A stretch of 64,000 nucleotides of DNA. It comes from Halovivax cerinus (GTDB lineage: Archaea; Halobacteriota; Halobacteria; Halobacteriales; Natrialbaceae). A model generated the notes under the pieces. That model did not search any database and was not told the DNA's origin. It was given only the letters and a program-made list of their open reading frames with translations. Below, in pieces: positions 1 to 7,974 of the stretch. The position numbers and the translations under genes are program-made. Each line of letters starts with the position of its first letter. Position 1 is the first letter of the stretch. The stretch lies in NCBI RefSeq assembly GCF_024498195.1, contig NZ_CP101824.1, positions 62,001 to 126,000 of the forward strand. Reading direction: 5' to 3'.

Positions 1-2
1 AG

Positions 3-230
3 ACGATCCTCTCCGTCGTCCCCGGCCCGTCGGACCGCTCGGCGAGCGTCGTCGCCGTCCTCCAGGCCGTCCGCGAGACCGGAGCGGTGGACGACCCCGA
101 CGTCGACGACGTACGGTCGGGGCTGCAACGGCTCAAGCGCCTCGGCATCGTCGAGGTGGAGTACCGGACGGTACCGACGTACCGGCTGGCGGTCGACCGC
201 GACGAGTTCGACGTATCAGTGAGTGAGTGA
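3..230 (+). CDS. C-terminal part of a winged-helix-like protein (5' end outside window)
   Basis: An open frame enters from the left edge and ends with TGA at 228-230, giving 75 residues. The visible part has the pattern of a winged-helix DNA-binding domain: an alpha-helical stretch (VVAVLQAVRETG), a second helix (DDVRSGLQRLKRLGIV) and a beta-hairpin wing (VEVEYRTVPTYRLAVD). Acidic composition and GC-rich third positions fit haloarchaeal coding sequence. The role cannot be assigned without the N-terminus. Nothing downstream overlaps it; the next 290 bp hold only a tandem repeat. Confidence 0.6.
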   Translation, partial: TILSVVPGPSDRSASVVAVLQAVRETGAVDDPDVDDVRSGLQRLKRLGIVEVEYRTVPTYRLAVDRDEFDVSVSE

Positions 231-362
231 TACCGGCGCGACGGTCGCAGTCGACGAGTGACGTGACTGGTGTTCGTGACGGAGCGTGCGTCGACGATCG
301 CGTCGGGCCGTCGGCGGGCGTGTCGACGCACGGTGTACCGAGGGCTCGATCGACGAGCACCG

Positions 363-457
363 GCGACGGCGGGTGGGAGAGCGTGCCTGCGATGGCGGGT
401 GGGAGAGCGTGCCTGCGACGGCGGGTGGCGAGAGCGTGCCCGCGACGGCGGGTGACG
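363..457. repeat. 26-bp tandem repeat, about 3.6 copies
   Basis: Units begin at 363, 389, 415 and 442, each starting GCGACGGCGGG or GCGATGGCGGG and continuing TGGGAGAGCGTGCC. The first two units are 26 bp and differ at one base; the third carries a 1-bp insertion; the fourth is partial. It lies in the gap between the first gene and the deacetylase-like gene. No gene is supported in 231-519. Confidence 0.85.
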
Positions 458-519
458 ATTTCACACCCGCAGCGGATCAGGCGTATCGACGAGAAGGCGC
501 AGGCGACGTGACGACGGGG

Positions 520-1749
520 TTAGAAGACGTACTCGTCCGCCATCTGGGCCGGCGAGATGAGCGACAGGTCGTCCGCATCCCGGTGGTCGCTCACGGACGA
601 GGCGATCGCCTCCAGCGATGCGACCACGTCGTCGTCGACGTGTGAGAACGCGATGGACGTGATACCGCCGACCTCGGCCGTCCAGTCGACCAGGTTCGCT
701 GCCGTCTCGGGGTCCGGGTTCGCGACGCGCGTACAGAGGTGCGGGTTCGCGGCGTGACCCTGGGCGGGGAACCGACCGGCGAACGCGAGGTCGTACTGGT
801 CAGTCGCGGCCTCGTAGGAGGCCTCGTCGAATCGACCGCCGGGGAACGCGAAGAAGCGTGCGTCGTAGCCGTTGTCCTCGAGCCAGGCGGCAGATTCGCG
901 AACCTCGCTCTCGCGGTCACCCTCGTCGAGGTCCGGGAGGCGCAGGCCACGCGACGCGTAACTGCCGACGGTCCAGCCGGCGCCAGCGAGTTCGTCGAGT
1001 TGTTCGGTCGTCAACCGGTCGCCCTCGGCGTTTCGGGACTCGCGGACGCGCTGGGTCGCGACGAACGTCGTCGCCGGGAGGTCGTGTTCGTCCAGGACCG
1101 GGTAGGCCAGCTCGTACTCGGACTCGTAGCCGCCGTGGAACTGCACCATCACCTGGCCGTTCTGGCTCCGCGGCGAGAAGAAGAGGTCGTCCACCCACAG
1201 ATCGCCCTCGCCGTCGTCGCCCAGCCAGTGGACGATGTGGATCTCTCCGATGCGCGAGAGGTCCACCTCGCCGCCCATCTTCGAGAGGCCGAAGTTCCGT
1301 CGAACGAACGGGTTCTCCGGGTCGGTCTGCTGTCGATACTGCGCCTTGTGTCCGTTCTCGTCCCACAGCTGGATCGCCGGCGCGTTGCTCGACTCCGAGG
1401 CCATGGCGAGACCGGGAACCACCTCTGAACAGTCGAGCGGGGCCGACAGCGACTTGACGATACGCCCGCGAGCGTCGGAGTCGGCCGAGATGCGAACGGA
1501 CTGTGATCCAGTGACCGAGCGGCCGGTGTCGGCCTCCATCGATCCCTTCGTCGCCGTCCAGTCGGCGAGTGACTCGAAGTCGTCCCACGTGCCGGCGAGT
1601 TCGTCGGGCGTCTCCGAGGGATCGTCGTCGTCGAAGTCGCCGATGTCGTCGTCGGACTCGTTGGCGGGGTCGTCGTCACCGCTCGTACACCCCGCGATCG
1701 CGACCGCCGTCGTCGCCGTTGCCGTCGTCAGGTACGTACGTCGCTTCAT
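520..1749 (-). CDS. secreted lipoprotein with degenerate polysaccharide-deacetylase (NodB-like) domain
   Basis: 409 aa. Residues 1-21 form a Tat-type signal (MKRRTYL) ending in a lipobox (AIAGC, Cys21), followed by an Asp-rich linker, so the protein is probably anchored outside the membrane. Residues about 55-195 look like a beta-sandwich carbohydrate-binding module. Residues about 198-400 follow the polysaccharide-deacetylase fold (QVMVQFHGGY near 205, FFAFPGGRFD later). The catalytic TFDD motif of NodB enzymes is replaced by QFHGGY, and the second metal-binding HxxxH motif is not visible, so deacetylase activity is doubtful. The start has the classic haloarchaeal lipoprotein N-terminus. Monocistronic. 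Confidence 0.8.
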   Translation of the reverse strand: MKRRTYLTTATATTAVAIAGCTSGDDDPANESDDDIGDFDDDDPSETPDELAGTWDDFESLADWTATKGSMEADTGRSVTGSQSVRISADSDARGRIVKSLSAPLDCSEVVPGLAMASESSNAPAIQLWDENGHKAQYRQQTDPENPFVRRNFGLSKMGGEVDLSRIGEIHIVHWLGDDGEGDLWVDDLFFSPRSQNGQVMVQFHGGYESEYELAYPVLDEHDLPATTFVATQRVRESRNAEGDRLTTEQLDELAGAGWTVGSYASRGLRLPDLDEGDRESEVRESAAWLEDNGYDARFFAFPGGRFDEASYEAATDQYDLAFAGRFPAQGHAANPHLCTRVANPDPETAANLVDWTAEVGGITSIAFSHVDDDVVASLEAIASSVSDHRDADDLSLISPAQMADEYVF

Positions 1750-2114
1750 GTGTGACCGTACCGGAGCCTCTCGGTAGCGAGCGGTTTGTTATGCAGGTAC
1801 TGGCACCCCGGTGGGACCCCGTACAGTTCCGACAACGAGAGGGTACAGCGACTCGCCGGGGGGACAGCCGTCCCGGACACGGCGGTGAGACACCTCGCCC
1901 GCTCAGGCTGACGTCGCCGTGGCACCGAAAGAGCGCAGCAGCGGGGAGCGACGCGAGTACTCTTCGGCTACAGCCCGCGTTCCGACGACGAAGCGGGCAG
2001 CGACCCGACACTGAAGCGGGCCGTGTTTCGACGCCGAAACTGGTCGCGAGCCGGCGCCAACCTGAACGGGTAGCGATGGCGGGCAATTTTGTCCCCGGTC
2101 GACGAACGGACGGT
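1750..2114. other. intergenic gap, nothing recognised
   Basis: 365 bp between divergently transcribed genes. It must contain both promoters, but no clear TATA box, repeat or RNA was found. Frames crossing it lack protein-like composition. Confidence 0.5.
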
Positions 2115-2516
2115 ATGGAATCGATCCCCGCAGACGCGACCGACCTGTTCGAGAAGCGGACGTTCGCCCACCTGACAACGCTGTTCCCCGACGGCTCGCC
2201 GCACGCGACACCCGTGTGGATCGGCTACGACGAGGCGGCGAACCGACTCCTCGTCAACACGGAACGCGACCGACAGAAGGAGAAGAACGTCCGCGCGGAC
2301 CCCCGGGTAGCCCTCAGCATGACGGATCCCGACGACCCCTATCGGATGCTCTCCGTGACGGGTGAAGTCGACGAGCTCACGACCGACGGCGCCCGCGAAC
2401 ACGCAGACGAATTAGCGGGGCGCTATACGGGAACCGCGGCGTATCCGAGTCCGATCGAGACGGAACGTATCATCATGCGTATCAGACCCGACACGGTCAG
2501 GTACGGCGGAGACTAG
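2115..2516 (+). CDS. PPOX-class flavin/F420-dependent oxidoreductase
   Basis: 133 aa, starting at ATG 2115. It matches the split-barrel pyridoxamine-5'-phosphate-oxidase-like family: FEKRTFAHLTTL at the N-terminus, the GSPHATPVWIGYD strand-turn-strand, LLVNTERDRQKEKNVRADPRVALSM (split here only by reading), and a final YPSPIETERIIMRIRPDTVRYG. Family members bind FMN or F420 and reduce small molecules, or only bind cofactor. The motif order and length match TIGR03618-type F420-dependent members. The same frame is open far upstream but loses protein-like composition before this ATG, so the longer start is rejected. Single gene. Confidence 0.88.
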   Translation: MESIPADATDLFEKRTFAHLTTLFPDGSPHATPVWIGYDEAANRLLVNTERDRQKEKNVRADPRVALSMTDPDDPYRMLSVTGEVDELTTDGAREHADELAGRYTGTAAYPSPIETERIIMRIRPDTVRYGGD

Positions 2517-2867
2517 GGATTGTGGTGTCGCGAACGCCCGCTGTCGGGGCGGGTACGATCGCCGCCGCGTCTGGGAACGTGCGCGGTCAGCAGGCGGGTG
2601 ATCGGGTACAGTGCTGGATTCCGTCGATTGGCCGGAATCGGGGAAGACGACTGCGCCGTCCCCAGGCAGTCGGCGTTCGATCTAGACGAACCTGAACCGG
2701 CGTCGATTTCCTCCCGAGTCCCGCACCCGTGGACTCGGACGCCGCGATGGACAACGTCGCGGGACTGGGCATCGGGACGATCGTCGCCGTACGGAGTCGA
2801 TGGGCCGGTAGCACAGAGATGGTCCGAACGGCGACAGGTTTTCGACACGCCGGTCGTCTCACAGGGT
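2517..2867. other. intergenic gap, nothing recognised
   Basis: 351 bp between the PPOX gene and the next short gene. The downstream gene's frame stays open here but is Arg/Pro-rich and not protein-like. No tRNA, repeat or clear promoter element was recognised. Confidence 0.5.
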
Positions 2868-3314
2868 ATGGGCATGAACGAAACGGTCACGCTCGATACC
2901 GAGCTGTCGGCACACGAGGTTGCTGCCGGTTGGCCGGCGGATGCCTTCACGTGGATCAACAACGTCCGTCGGGCCGATGGTGCGGTCTCCGTGCTGCTAA
3001 CCGATACGGTCGGTCCTGATCCGGAGCCATTCGCCGAGACGTTGCTCGACGGATTCCCTGCGGTCGAGCGTGTCGCGTGGACCCAGTTGCACAACACCTC
3101 CGACGGTTGTGTCGTGGAGGTATACGAGCGAGCACCGGAGTACGTCTCTGAACCCACTATGCGGGTGCTACAGGTTGCAGCCGGGACCAACTACTGGCGC
3201 CTCGCTCGTGACGCCGTTCGAGAGCAGTGTGGAATCCCAGTGCAGACGTGGTACGAGATCATCGACGGGGACGCCGATATTCAGACGGTCCCCCGCGACG
3301 AGACGCCGTACTGA
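2868..3314 (+). CDS. hypothetical protein, 148 aa
   Basis: Start at ATG 2868 (MGMNETVTL) or ATG 2874. The protein is acidic and has no signal peptide or membrane segment. The composition becomes haloarchaeal exactly at this start. I do not recognise the family. Notable parts are a Trp-rich stretch (WPADAFTWINNV), a valine-rich beta strand (CVVEVYERAPEYV) and a C-terminal TWYEIIDGDADIQTV. It sits alone between a PPOX oxidoreductase and trmO. The slightly lower GC than its neighbours hints at a less conserved gene. Confidence 0.65.
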   Translation: MGMNETVTLDTELSAHEVAAGWPADAFTWINNVRRADGAVSVLLTDTVGPDPEPFAETLLDGFPAVERVAWTQLHNTSDGCVVEVYERAPEYVSEPTMRVLQVAAGTNYWRLARDAVREQCGIPVQTWYEIIDGDADIQTVPRDETPY

Positions 3315-3494
3315 GACATCGCCTCGTCCCGTCGGTTTGGCCCGCTACGGCGTTTTCTGTGGGTGTGCCGGTCGGACGTAGATGTACGCGGGCGACGGGG
3401 CGTGCGCTACGGCGTCGGAGCCGTGCTGACTAGCCCGGACGTCCGTCTCGAAGCGGACGTCGAGCGGTAGACAGTCCGCACTCTGTACCCACGA

Positions 3495-3932
3495 TCACTC
3501 CCGCAGCGACTGGAGCCACCCGAAGGAGGCGTCTTCGTCGTCGATCGATCCGACGTACGGTTTCACGTCGACGATCGGCGTCCCGTCGACGAGATCGAGT
3601 CCCCTGACGTGAAGCGTCGCTCCGTCGCGTTCACGCAACTCGACGGTCGTCTGGGCGAGCGGGTTGGGCCGGTGAGGACTCCGCGTCGCGAAGACGCCGA
3701 CCGCGAGGTCGTCGGCGTGTGGCGGCCGAGCGGTGAGGCGGTACTCGTCGATCTCGTCTAACTGGGCGAAGACGACGACGTGTGAAAACTCCTCGATGCC
3801 CTCGAGACCGGCCTCGTACTCCCCGTCGAGGACGATCTCGCCGGTCGTCTCGTCGACTGCGTCGTGATCGACGTCGGCGGGAGACTCGTAGGGCGAGCGA
3901 ACGCGTCCGATCGGCGTGTACGTGATGGTCAT
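3495..3932 (-). CDS. trmO: tRNA (N6-threonylcarbamoyladenosine(37)-N6)-methyltransferase TrmO
   Basis: 145 aa. The sequence begins TPIGRVRSPY and contains EGIEEFSHVVVFAQLD, FATRSPHRPNPLAQTTVEL and DLVDGTPIVDVKPYV, the diagnostic order of the YaeB/TrmO family. Known members N6-methylate t6A37 in tRNA using SAM; the RSPHRPNP loop is the conserved SAM/substrate motif. The length agrees with archaeal single-domain members. Start is the ATG at 3930-3932; extending upstream adds an Arg-rich, non-homologous stretch. It stands alone, convergent with the preceding hypothetical gene. Confidence 0.92.
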   Translation of the reverse strand: MTITYTPIGRVRSPYESPADVDHDAVDETTGEIVLDGEYEAGLEGIEEFSHVVVFAQLDEIDEYRLTARPPHADDLAVGVFATRSPHRPNPLAQTTVELRERDGATLHVRGLDLVDGTPIVDVKPYVGSIDDEDASFGWLQSLRE

Positions 3933-4554
3933 GTGGCTGGTGTGGCTACGAGCACGTAGTGTGTTCGTGACTGGGTGGCTACTCCGGCCTCCGCGACCGA
4001 AAGCACTGCGGTGATAGCTGCGACGAGCGGGACGGACCGAGTCCGTCAGTACCCTTCTCGCAGGTTCGACTGGTCCGGCTACTGTCTCGAACCCGTCGAG
4101 GACACCGGCGAACGTGTCCAGTACCCGGGTGACGCCGTTCGTGCGGGTACCCAGCCGTGTCATCGGCTACCGCTCGAATCGCGTCGGTCGACCCGTTGAC
4201 CGTCGCATCGAACTCTCCTGTATCGGAGTGGACTGTGACGGGATATCGCACGGGTTCGTCCGCCCGGCCGACCTGAACGCGTCCTCGTCGGAGGCTGACT
4301 GTCGAGACGGACCGCTCGCTGACTCGTGGCCGGCCCTGGTTGTCGTGTCTGGTCAGGTGCGCCCGACACTCCACCACCTATTCCATCGGGACCGAGACCG
4401 CTCCGACGGAGCGCATTCGCCGGCCACCGGCGCAACCGAGAGAGTATCCCTCTCGATCACCGAGGGCCCGTATGCAGTGGTGCGACCAGTCGCCGGGCTC
4501 GTTCGGGAACGAGGGTGTGACGGCCAGGACCCAAGATCCGACGGAGGGCGCGGC
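3933..4554. other. long intergenic gap, nothing recognised
   Basis: 622 bp between trmO and the RNase HI gene. Several overlapping frames are open only because of high GC content; their products are Arg/Ser/Pro-rich and share no motifs with known families. No repeat, RNA or mobile-element remnant was recognised. It may hold decayed sequence. Confidence 0.45.
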
Positions 4555-5208
4555 GTGACCGACGAGCCGCTCCCGGTCGAACACCTCTCCCCGCTCGCCG
4601 CGCTCGTCGACGAGGTGCTCGCGGGCGTCGGCTACGAGGTGGCGGCCGCCACCGAGGTCGTCGACGACACGGTCCCCGGCTACGGCGGTCTCTTCGATCC
4701 CGCGACCGACCCGGCCGAGTTGCGGAGTGCACTCGAACGACTACTGGAGTCGGGTCTCTCCCGGCCGCCCGTCCCCGAGGCGGCGAGCGACGCGTTCGTC
4801 CTCTACGTCGACGGTAGTTCGCGGGGCAACCCCGGCCCCGCCGGTGCGGGCGCCGTCATCCAGGACGCCGCAGGGGACGAACTCGCCCGTCTCGGTCGCC
4901 CCGTCGGCGCCCGGACGGGGAACAACACCGCCGAGTACGTCGCCCTCCAGCTCGGGCTCGCCGAACTGCTTGCTCGCTACGAGCCGCGCCGGCTGGACGT
5001 GCGCATCGACTCGATGACGGTCATCCGCGACGTCTGGGGCGGCGACGACCCGACGGAACCGGGCGTCGAGCGCTACAGCGAGGCGATCGCGGCGGCGCTG
5101 TCGGACGGTCCGGACCACCGGTACACCCACCTGGCCGACAGCGATCCGAATCCCGCCGACGCGCTGGCGACGGTGGGGGCCGACATCGCGGCGTTCGGAC
5201 CCGGGTAG
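4555..5208 (+). CDS. rnhA: ribonuclease HI (haloarchaeal type)
   Basis: 217 aa with GTG start at 4555. Residues 1-75 are the haloarchaeal N-terminal extension; the RNase H domain follows. The catalytic carboxylates are visible: Asp86 in YVDGSSRGNPGPAG, Glu126 in NNTAEYVAL, Asp151 in RIDSMTVI, and the C-terminal ADSDPNPAD acidic motif. The enzyme cleaves RNA in RNA/DNA hybrids with divalent metal. Halobacterial RNase HI proteins of about 200 residues have this architecture. The GTG was chosen because the open frame upstream (to 4114) lacks family similarity. Confidence 0.88.
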   Translation: MTDEPLPVEHLSPLAALVDEVLAGVGYEVAAATEVVDDTVPGYGGLFDPATDPAELRSALERLLESGLSRPPVPEAASDAFVLYVDGSSRGNPGPAGAGAVIQDAAGDELARLGRPVGARTGNNTAEYVALQLGLAELLARYEPRRLDVRIDSMTVIRDVWGGDDPTEPGVERYSEAIAAALSDGPDHRYTHLADSDPNPADALATVGADIAAFGPG

Positions 5209-5376
5209 GACGTGGTGCCGGTCGACGTCACACGGACGGCTGTGGTCCTCGACCTGCTCGACACCCCGATCGCGAACGTCCGCGCGCCGTCGACCGACTA
5301 CCACCGACGACGGAGGACAACTCGGCCACCCGACACCAGAGATGGATTTTACAAGCCACAGGTCCTCGGTCGCGTT

Positions 5377-6045
5377 ATGGCGACCGAGGCTACCTTCACC
5401 GTGCCGTCCGATCAGTTCCCGCTCGGCACCGTGTTCACGCAGCTCCCGGACGTGACGGTCGAACTGGAGCGATTGATCCCGGCGGGGGACGTGGTGATCC
5501 CCTACTTCTGGGTCCGCGGGACTGCGGTCGACGACATCGAGGACGCGTTCACCGACCACCCCGGCGTGGAACGGATCCAACTCGTCGATTCCGTCGCGGA
5601 CGAGTACCTCCTCCGGGTCGAGTGGTCCGTTGAGTACGACGACGTCCTGAGCGTGCTGACCGAGGTCGACGTCCCCCTCGTCGGCGCGACGGGGACGAGT
5701 CGGCAGTGGACGTTCGACATCCGCGGGGACACCCGAAGCGACGTCGCGGCCTTTCACACGCGCTGTCGAGAGCTGGAGATTCCGGTCACGATCACGGAAC
5801 TCCACGCCCTGACGCCGCTCGAGACCGAGACGGAGTCAGCGCTCACCGAGACACAGGAGGAAGCCCTGGTGCTCGCCTACAATCGCGGGTACTTCGAATC
5901 TCCACGGGAGGTGACGATGGAAGAGATCGGCGACGAACTCGGTATCTCACCGCAGGCCGTCGCCTCGCGCCTCCGACGCGGTATCAATCACATCCTCGGC
6001 CACACGCTCTCCGACGTATCGGCGCCACCCCGGGACGAGACCTAA
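5377..6045 (+). CDS. Bat-like helix-turn-helix (HTH_10) transcriptional regulator
   Basis: 222 aa. The N-terminal ~150 residues form the bacterioopsin-activator-like domain often placed before the HTH in haloarchaea (FTVPSDQFPLGTVF at the start). The C-terminal ~60 residues are an HTH_10 domain: LTETQEEALVLAYNRGYFESPR, then a helix ISPQAVASRLRRG followed by INHIL. Such proteins regulate genes, often light, oxygen or stress responses. ATG 5377 was chosen because sequence before it is not protein-like. The target is unknown. Monocistronic. Confidence 0.9.
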   Translation: MATEATFTVPSDQFPLGTVFTQLPDVTVELERLIPAGDVVIPYFWVRGTAVDDIEDAFTDHPGVERIQLVDSVADEYLLRVEWSVEYDDVLSVLTEVDVPLVGATGTSRQWTFDIRGDTRSDVAAFHTRCRELEIPVTITELHALTPLETETESALTETQEEALVLAYNRGYFESPREVTMEEIGDELGISPQAVASRLRRGINHILGHTLSDVSAPPRDET

Positions 6046-6100
6046 AAGTGTGTTACATAGTAAAAAACCAGGCTGAACTGCTCGACCGGTCGGATTACTA

Positions 6101-6463
6101 GTGATGCATGGGGATACCGGTGATTTCGACACGGTGCTCGATCTCTGTCGGAACGACCACCGTCGCATCGCGCTCGCTGTGCTCGCAACGGAGGGGCGGG
6201 CGGTGACGGGAGACGACCTCACCACGGCTATCCTCGAATACAATCACCAGACTCCAGCGTCAGAGGTTGGCGAGGACGTACTCACGCGGGTCACGAATTC
6301 GCTGTATCACGAACACATTCCCCGGCTGGAATCGGCCGGCGTCGTCGACCACGACCGCGAGCGCGACCGCGTCGAACCGACGGACCGACTCGAGGAGTTG
6401 CGCCCGTCCCTGGACACGATCGTCGAGCTCGACCCCGGACTCGAACCGCCGATCGAACTGTGA
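6101..6463 (+). CDS. DUF7344-like small regulatory protein
   Basis: 120 aa, start GTG 6101 or ATG 6104. The sequence has the haloarchaeal winged-helix layout of DUF7344 proteins: FDTVLDLCRNDHRRIALAVLA as first helices, LTRVTNSLYHEHIPRLESAGVVDHD as recognition helix plus wing, ending ELDPGLEPP. These short proteins are abundant in haloarchaea and usually sit alone; DNA binding is inferred from fold. An AT-rich stretch at 6046-6075 (TTACATAGTAAAAAA) is a plausible promoter. Confidence 0.78.
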   Translation: MMHGDTGDFDTVLDLCRNDHRRIALAVLATEGRAVTGDDLTTAILEYNHQTPASEVGEDVLTRVTNSLYHEHIPRLESAGVVDHDRERDRVEPTDRLEELRPSLDTIVELDPGLEPPIEL

Positions 6464-6532
6464 TCCCGCGGTCCCACAGCGTACGCTCACCACCGAGACC
6501 CCATCGAACCGTCAGTCGCTGAGACGAATTCC

Positions 6533-6685
6533 TCACCGGGAACGCAACGCAGCCCCGATGCCCGCACCGAGTGCGACGCCGATCGGTATCCAGATTCCCA
6601 GGTCGTCCGTCACGAAACCGATCGCGACGCCGAGACAGCTGCCGATCGCCATCCCCGTCCCCATCTCCGAGCCGCTCGTCGCCAT
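6533..6685 (-). CDS. small glycine-zipper membrane protein (50 aa)
   Basis: A short ORF below the usual size cutoff. It starts MATSGSEMGTGMAIG and continues with two hydrophobic Gly/Ala-rich helices (LGVAIGFVTDDLGIWIPIGVALGAG is split by a DD turn), ending ALRSR. The pattern is that of small glycine-zipper membrane proteins; function unknown. Its 5' half and upstream region are duplicated at 8785-8904, where the copy is 3'-truncated, which supports this being the intact parent gene. Confidence 0.6.
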   Translation of the reverse strand: MATSGSEMGTGMAIGSCLGVAIGFVTDDLGIWIPIGVALGAGIGAALRSR

Positions 6686-6727
6686 AGCGGTGGCCTTCGA
6701 ACGGCACGCACATACAGGTTCTGGAGG
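6608..6727 (+). repeat. direct duplication, copy A (120 bp)
   Basis: An ungapped 120-bp match to 8785-8904 with fewer than ten mismatches by eye, same orientation, 2177 bp apart. It covers the 5' half and upstream region of the small glycine-zipper gene. Weaker similarity continues for about 60 bp on the right side. It marks the left edge of an inserted or rearranged segment. Confidence 0.85.
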
Positions 6728-6927
6728 GGTAGGCGAGGTCTTTAGTGAGTAGGTTCCGCCCGAGAGCGGCTCGGTGATGCGGTGAGTTGCTGGTGGATAG
6801 GACGCGCCCTCCGGAGTTGATTCACGGCTTGCGGGTCCATGAGGAAGTCACGTGTTATCTCCGTCCGTTTGAGAGTGCACAAGTGGCATTCAATACATAT
6901 ATAATCAAATCCATTTACTATCGAAAT

Positions 6928-7206
6928 ATGATGGATTACGCGTTCTTGGTAGTGGGGATTCTTGCCGCTATAGGGGTAGTGCGAATTCTCGCTTCGACGG
7001 TCATCAATGGAGGCGATACCGAGGATGTCAAGGGAGTCGGGGCACTCTTTATCGTGCTCGCGGCTGTGGGCACCGAACTGGTTCCGAGTCGGTTTCTCAC
7101 GGTCACGCCTGCTATCGATCGCGCGAGTGATATCCTTATCCCCGCGGTTTTGATTCTGGGCCTCGCCCTCCTATTTGGGCCAGCCATCCGCAGCAGATGG
7201 TCGTAG
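6928..7206 (+). CDS. small integral membrane protein, 92 aa
   Basis: Start ATG 6928 or 6931 (MMDYAFLVV). Three hydrophobic segments are evident at residues about 4-24, 37-55 and 68-86, separated by short polar loops (NGGDTEDVKG, TPAIDRASD). No family recognised. It lies inside the segment bounded by the 120-bp duplication, and its upstream region (6880-6927) is distinctly AT-rich, suggesting a promoter and possibly foreign origin. The open frame before ATG 6928 is not membrane-like and was excluded. Confidence 0.6.
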   Translation: MMDYAFLVVGILAAIGVVRILASTVINGGDTEDVKGVGALFIVLAAVGTELVPSRFLTVTPAIDRASDILIPAVLILGLALLFGPAIRSRWS

Positions 7207-7285
7207 GAGTCTGTCCCGCCTACTATCGTCCGGCGATGGTCGATAGAGCATCTCCATCGAGCGCGACTAGCATTCCACACCGCGT

Positions 7286-7331
7286 GGTTGGGCATATAAA
7301 CACCTGCCCCAACCAATGCATTGGTTAGGCA
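7286..7331. promoter_or_regulatory. operator/promoter with three related half-sites and a 16-bp palindrome
   Basis: GGTTGGGCA at 7286-7294, its inverted relative TGCCCCAACC at 7305-7314, and GGTTAGGCA at 7323-7331. A perfect palindrome AACCAATGCATTGGTT occupies 7311-7326. A TATA-like CATATAAAC (7293-7301) lies between the first two half-sites, about 60 bp before the ATG at 7360. The arrangement fits autoregulation by the downstream winged-helix protein (inference). Confidence 0.55.
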
Positions 7332-7359
7332 TTTAATCTCACGCGATAGCCACTGTATT

Positions 7360-7974
7360 ATGGCGTTACTGGAGACGCCGGATCGGGAACGCGGGTTCAA
7401 CAAAGAGCGGATCATCCGCATTCTGTTGAACCACGTGGGAGACGATTTGACGAAGTACCGGTTAGCACAACTTTCGGAGGCGTCTGAGCCGTGGACGCGC
7501 CAGTTCACTGAAACGCTCGAAGAACGGGGCCTGGTCGAAGGGACCGAGGTCGTGGCGCCCGCGGAACTGTACCGGACGTGGTTAGATCAGCGGATCGAAC
7601 CGAATCACGTGGCGGTATCGCTCCAGCAGCCGATGGACCTGCTAGCGGAGACTGACTTGCAGTACGCGTTGACGACGTACCAAGGGGAGAACTTGCAGCA
7701 GGGGTTTCTCTTCGCTTCGACCACCGACTTCTACATTGCTCCAGCAGAAATCGACGACTGGCTAACGGTCGGCGAGGAGAAGGGACTGCTGGGCGGGGGA
7801 AATACCCGGATCAGGGTTATAGACGACCACGTCTTCTACAATCAACAGACGGTCGATGGGTTCTCGACCGTATCGGTCCCCCAATTGATTCTGGATTTGG
7901 TCGCGGAAGGCGGACCGTGTGAGGAGGCGGCGGAGAAACTCATCGATTCGTATCACGGTGACCGACAGTGGTGA
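7360..7974 (+). CDS. winged-helix regulator, AbiEi-like antitoxin candidate
   Basis: 204 aa from ATG 7360 (MALLETPDRERG). The N-terminal ~75 residues are a winged helix (KERIIRILLNH, LTKYRLAQLSEAS, WTRQFTETLEERGLVEG). The remainder resembles the C-terminal region of AbiEi-type regulators, with the end VSVPQLILDLVAEGGPCEEAAEKLID. It overlaps the following nucleotidyltransferase reading frame by 4 bp, the arrangement of AbiEi/AbiEii type IV toxin-antitoxin pairs, in which the regulator represses the operon and counteracts the nucleotidyltransferase. The gene is intact while its partner is broken. Confidence 0.7.
   Translation: MALLETPDRERGFNKERIIRILLNHVGDDLTKYRLAQLSEASEPWTRQFTETLEERGLVEGTEVVAPAELYRTWLDQRIEPNHVAVSLQQPMDLLAETDLQYALTTYQGENLQQGFLFASTTDFYIAPAEIDDWLTVGEEKGLLGGGNTRIRVIDDHVFYNQQTVDGFSTVSVPQLILDLVAEGGPCEEAAEKLIDSYHGDRQW

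Noticed and set aside
739-1457. Long plus-strand open frames opposite the deacetylase-like gene
   Set aside because: Complementary-strand shadows caused by high GC; Arg/Gly/Val-rich products without motifs, while the minus-strand gene has a signal peptide and a recognisable fold.
3979-4435. Minus-strand frames of 91-132 aa in the trmO-rnhA gap
   Set aside because: Composition is Arg/Ser/Pro-rich, there are no motifs, and overlapping frames exist on both strands.
4741-5805. 354-aa minus-strand frame across rnhA and the Bat-like gene
   Set aside because: Complement shadow of two well-supported plus-strand genes; Arg/Asp/Val-rich with no family signs.
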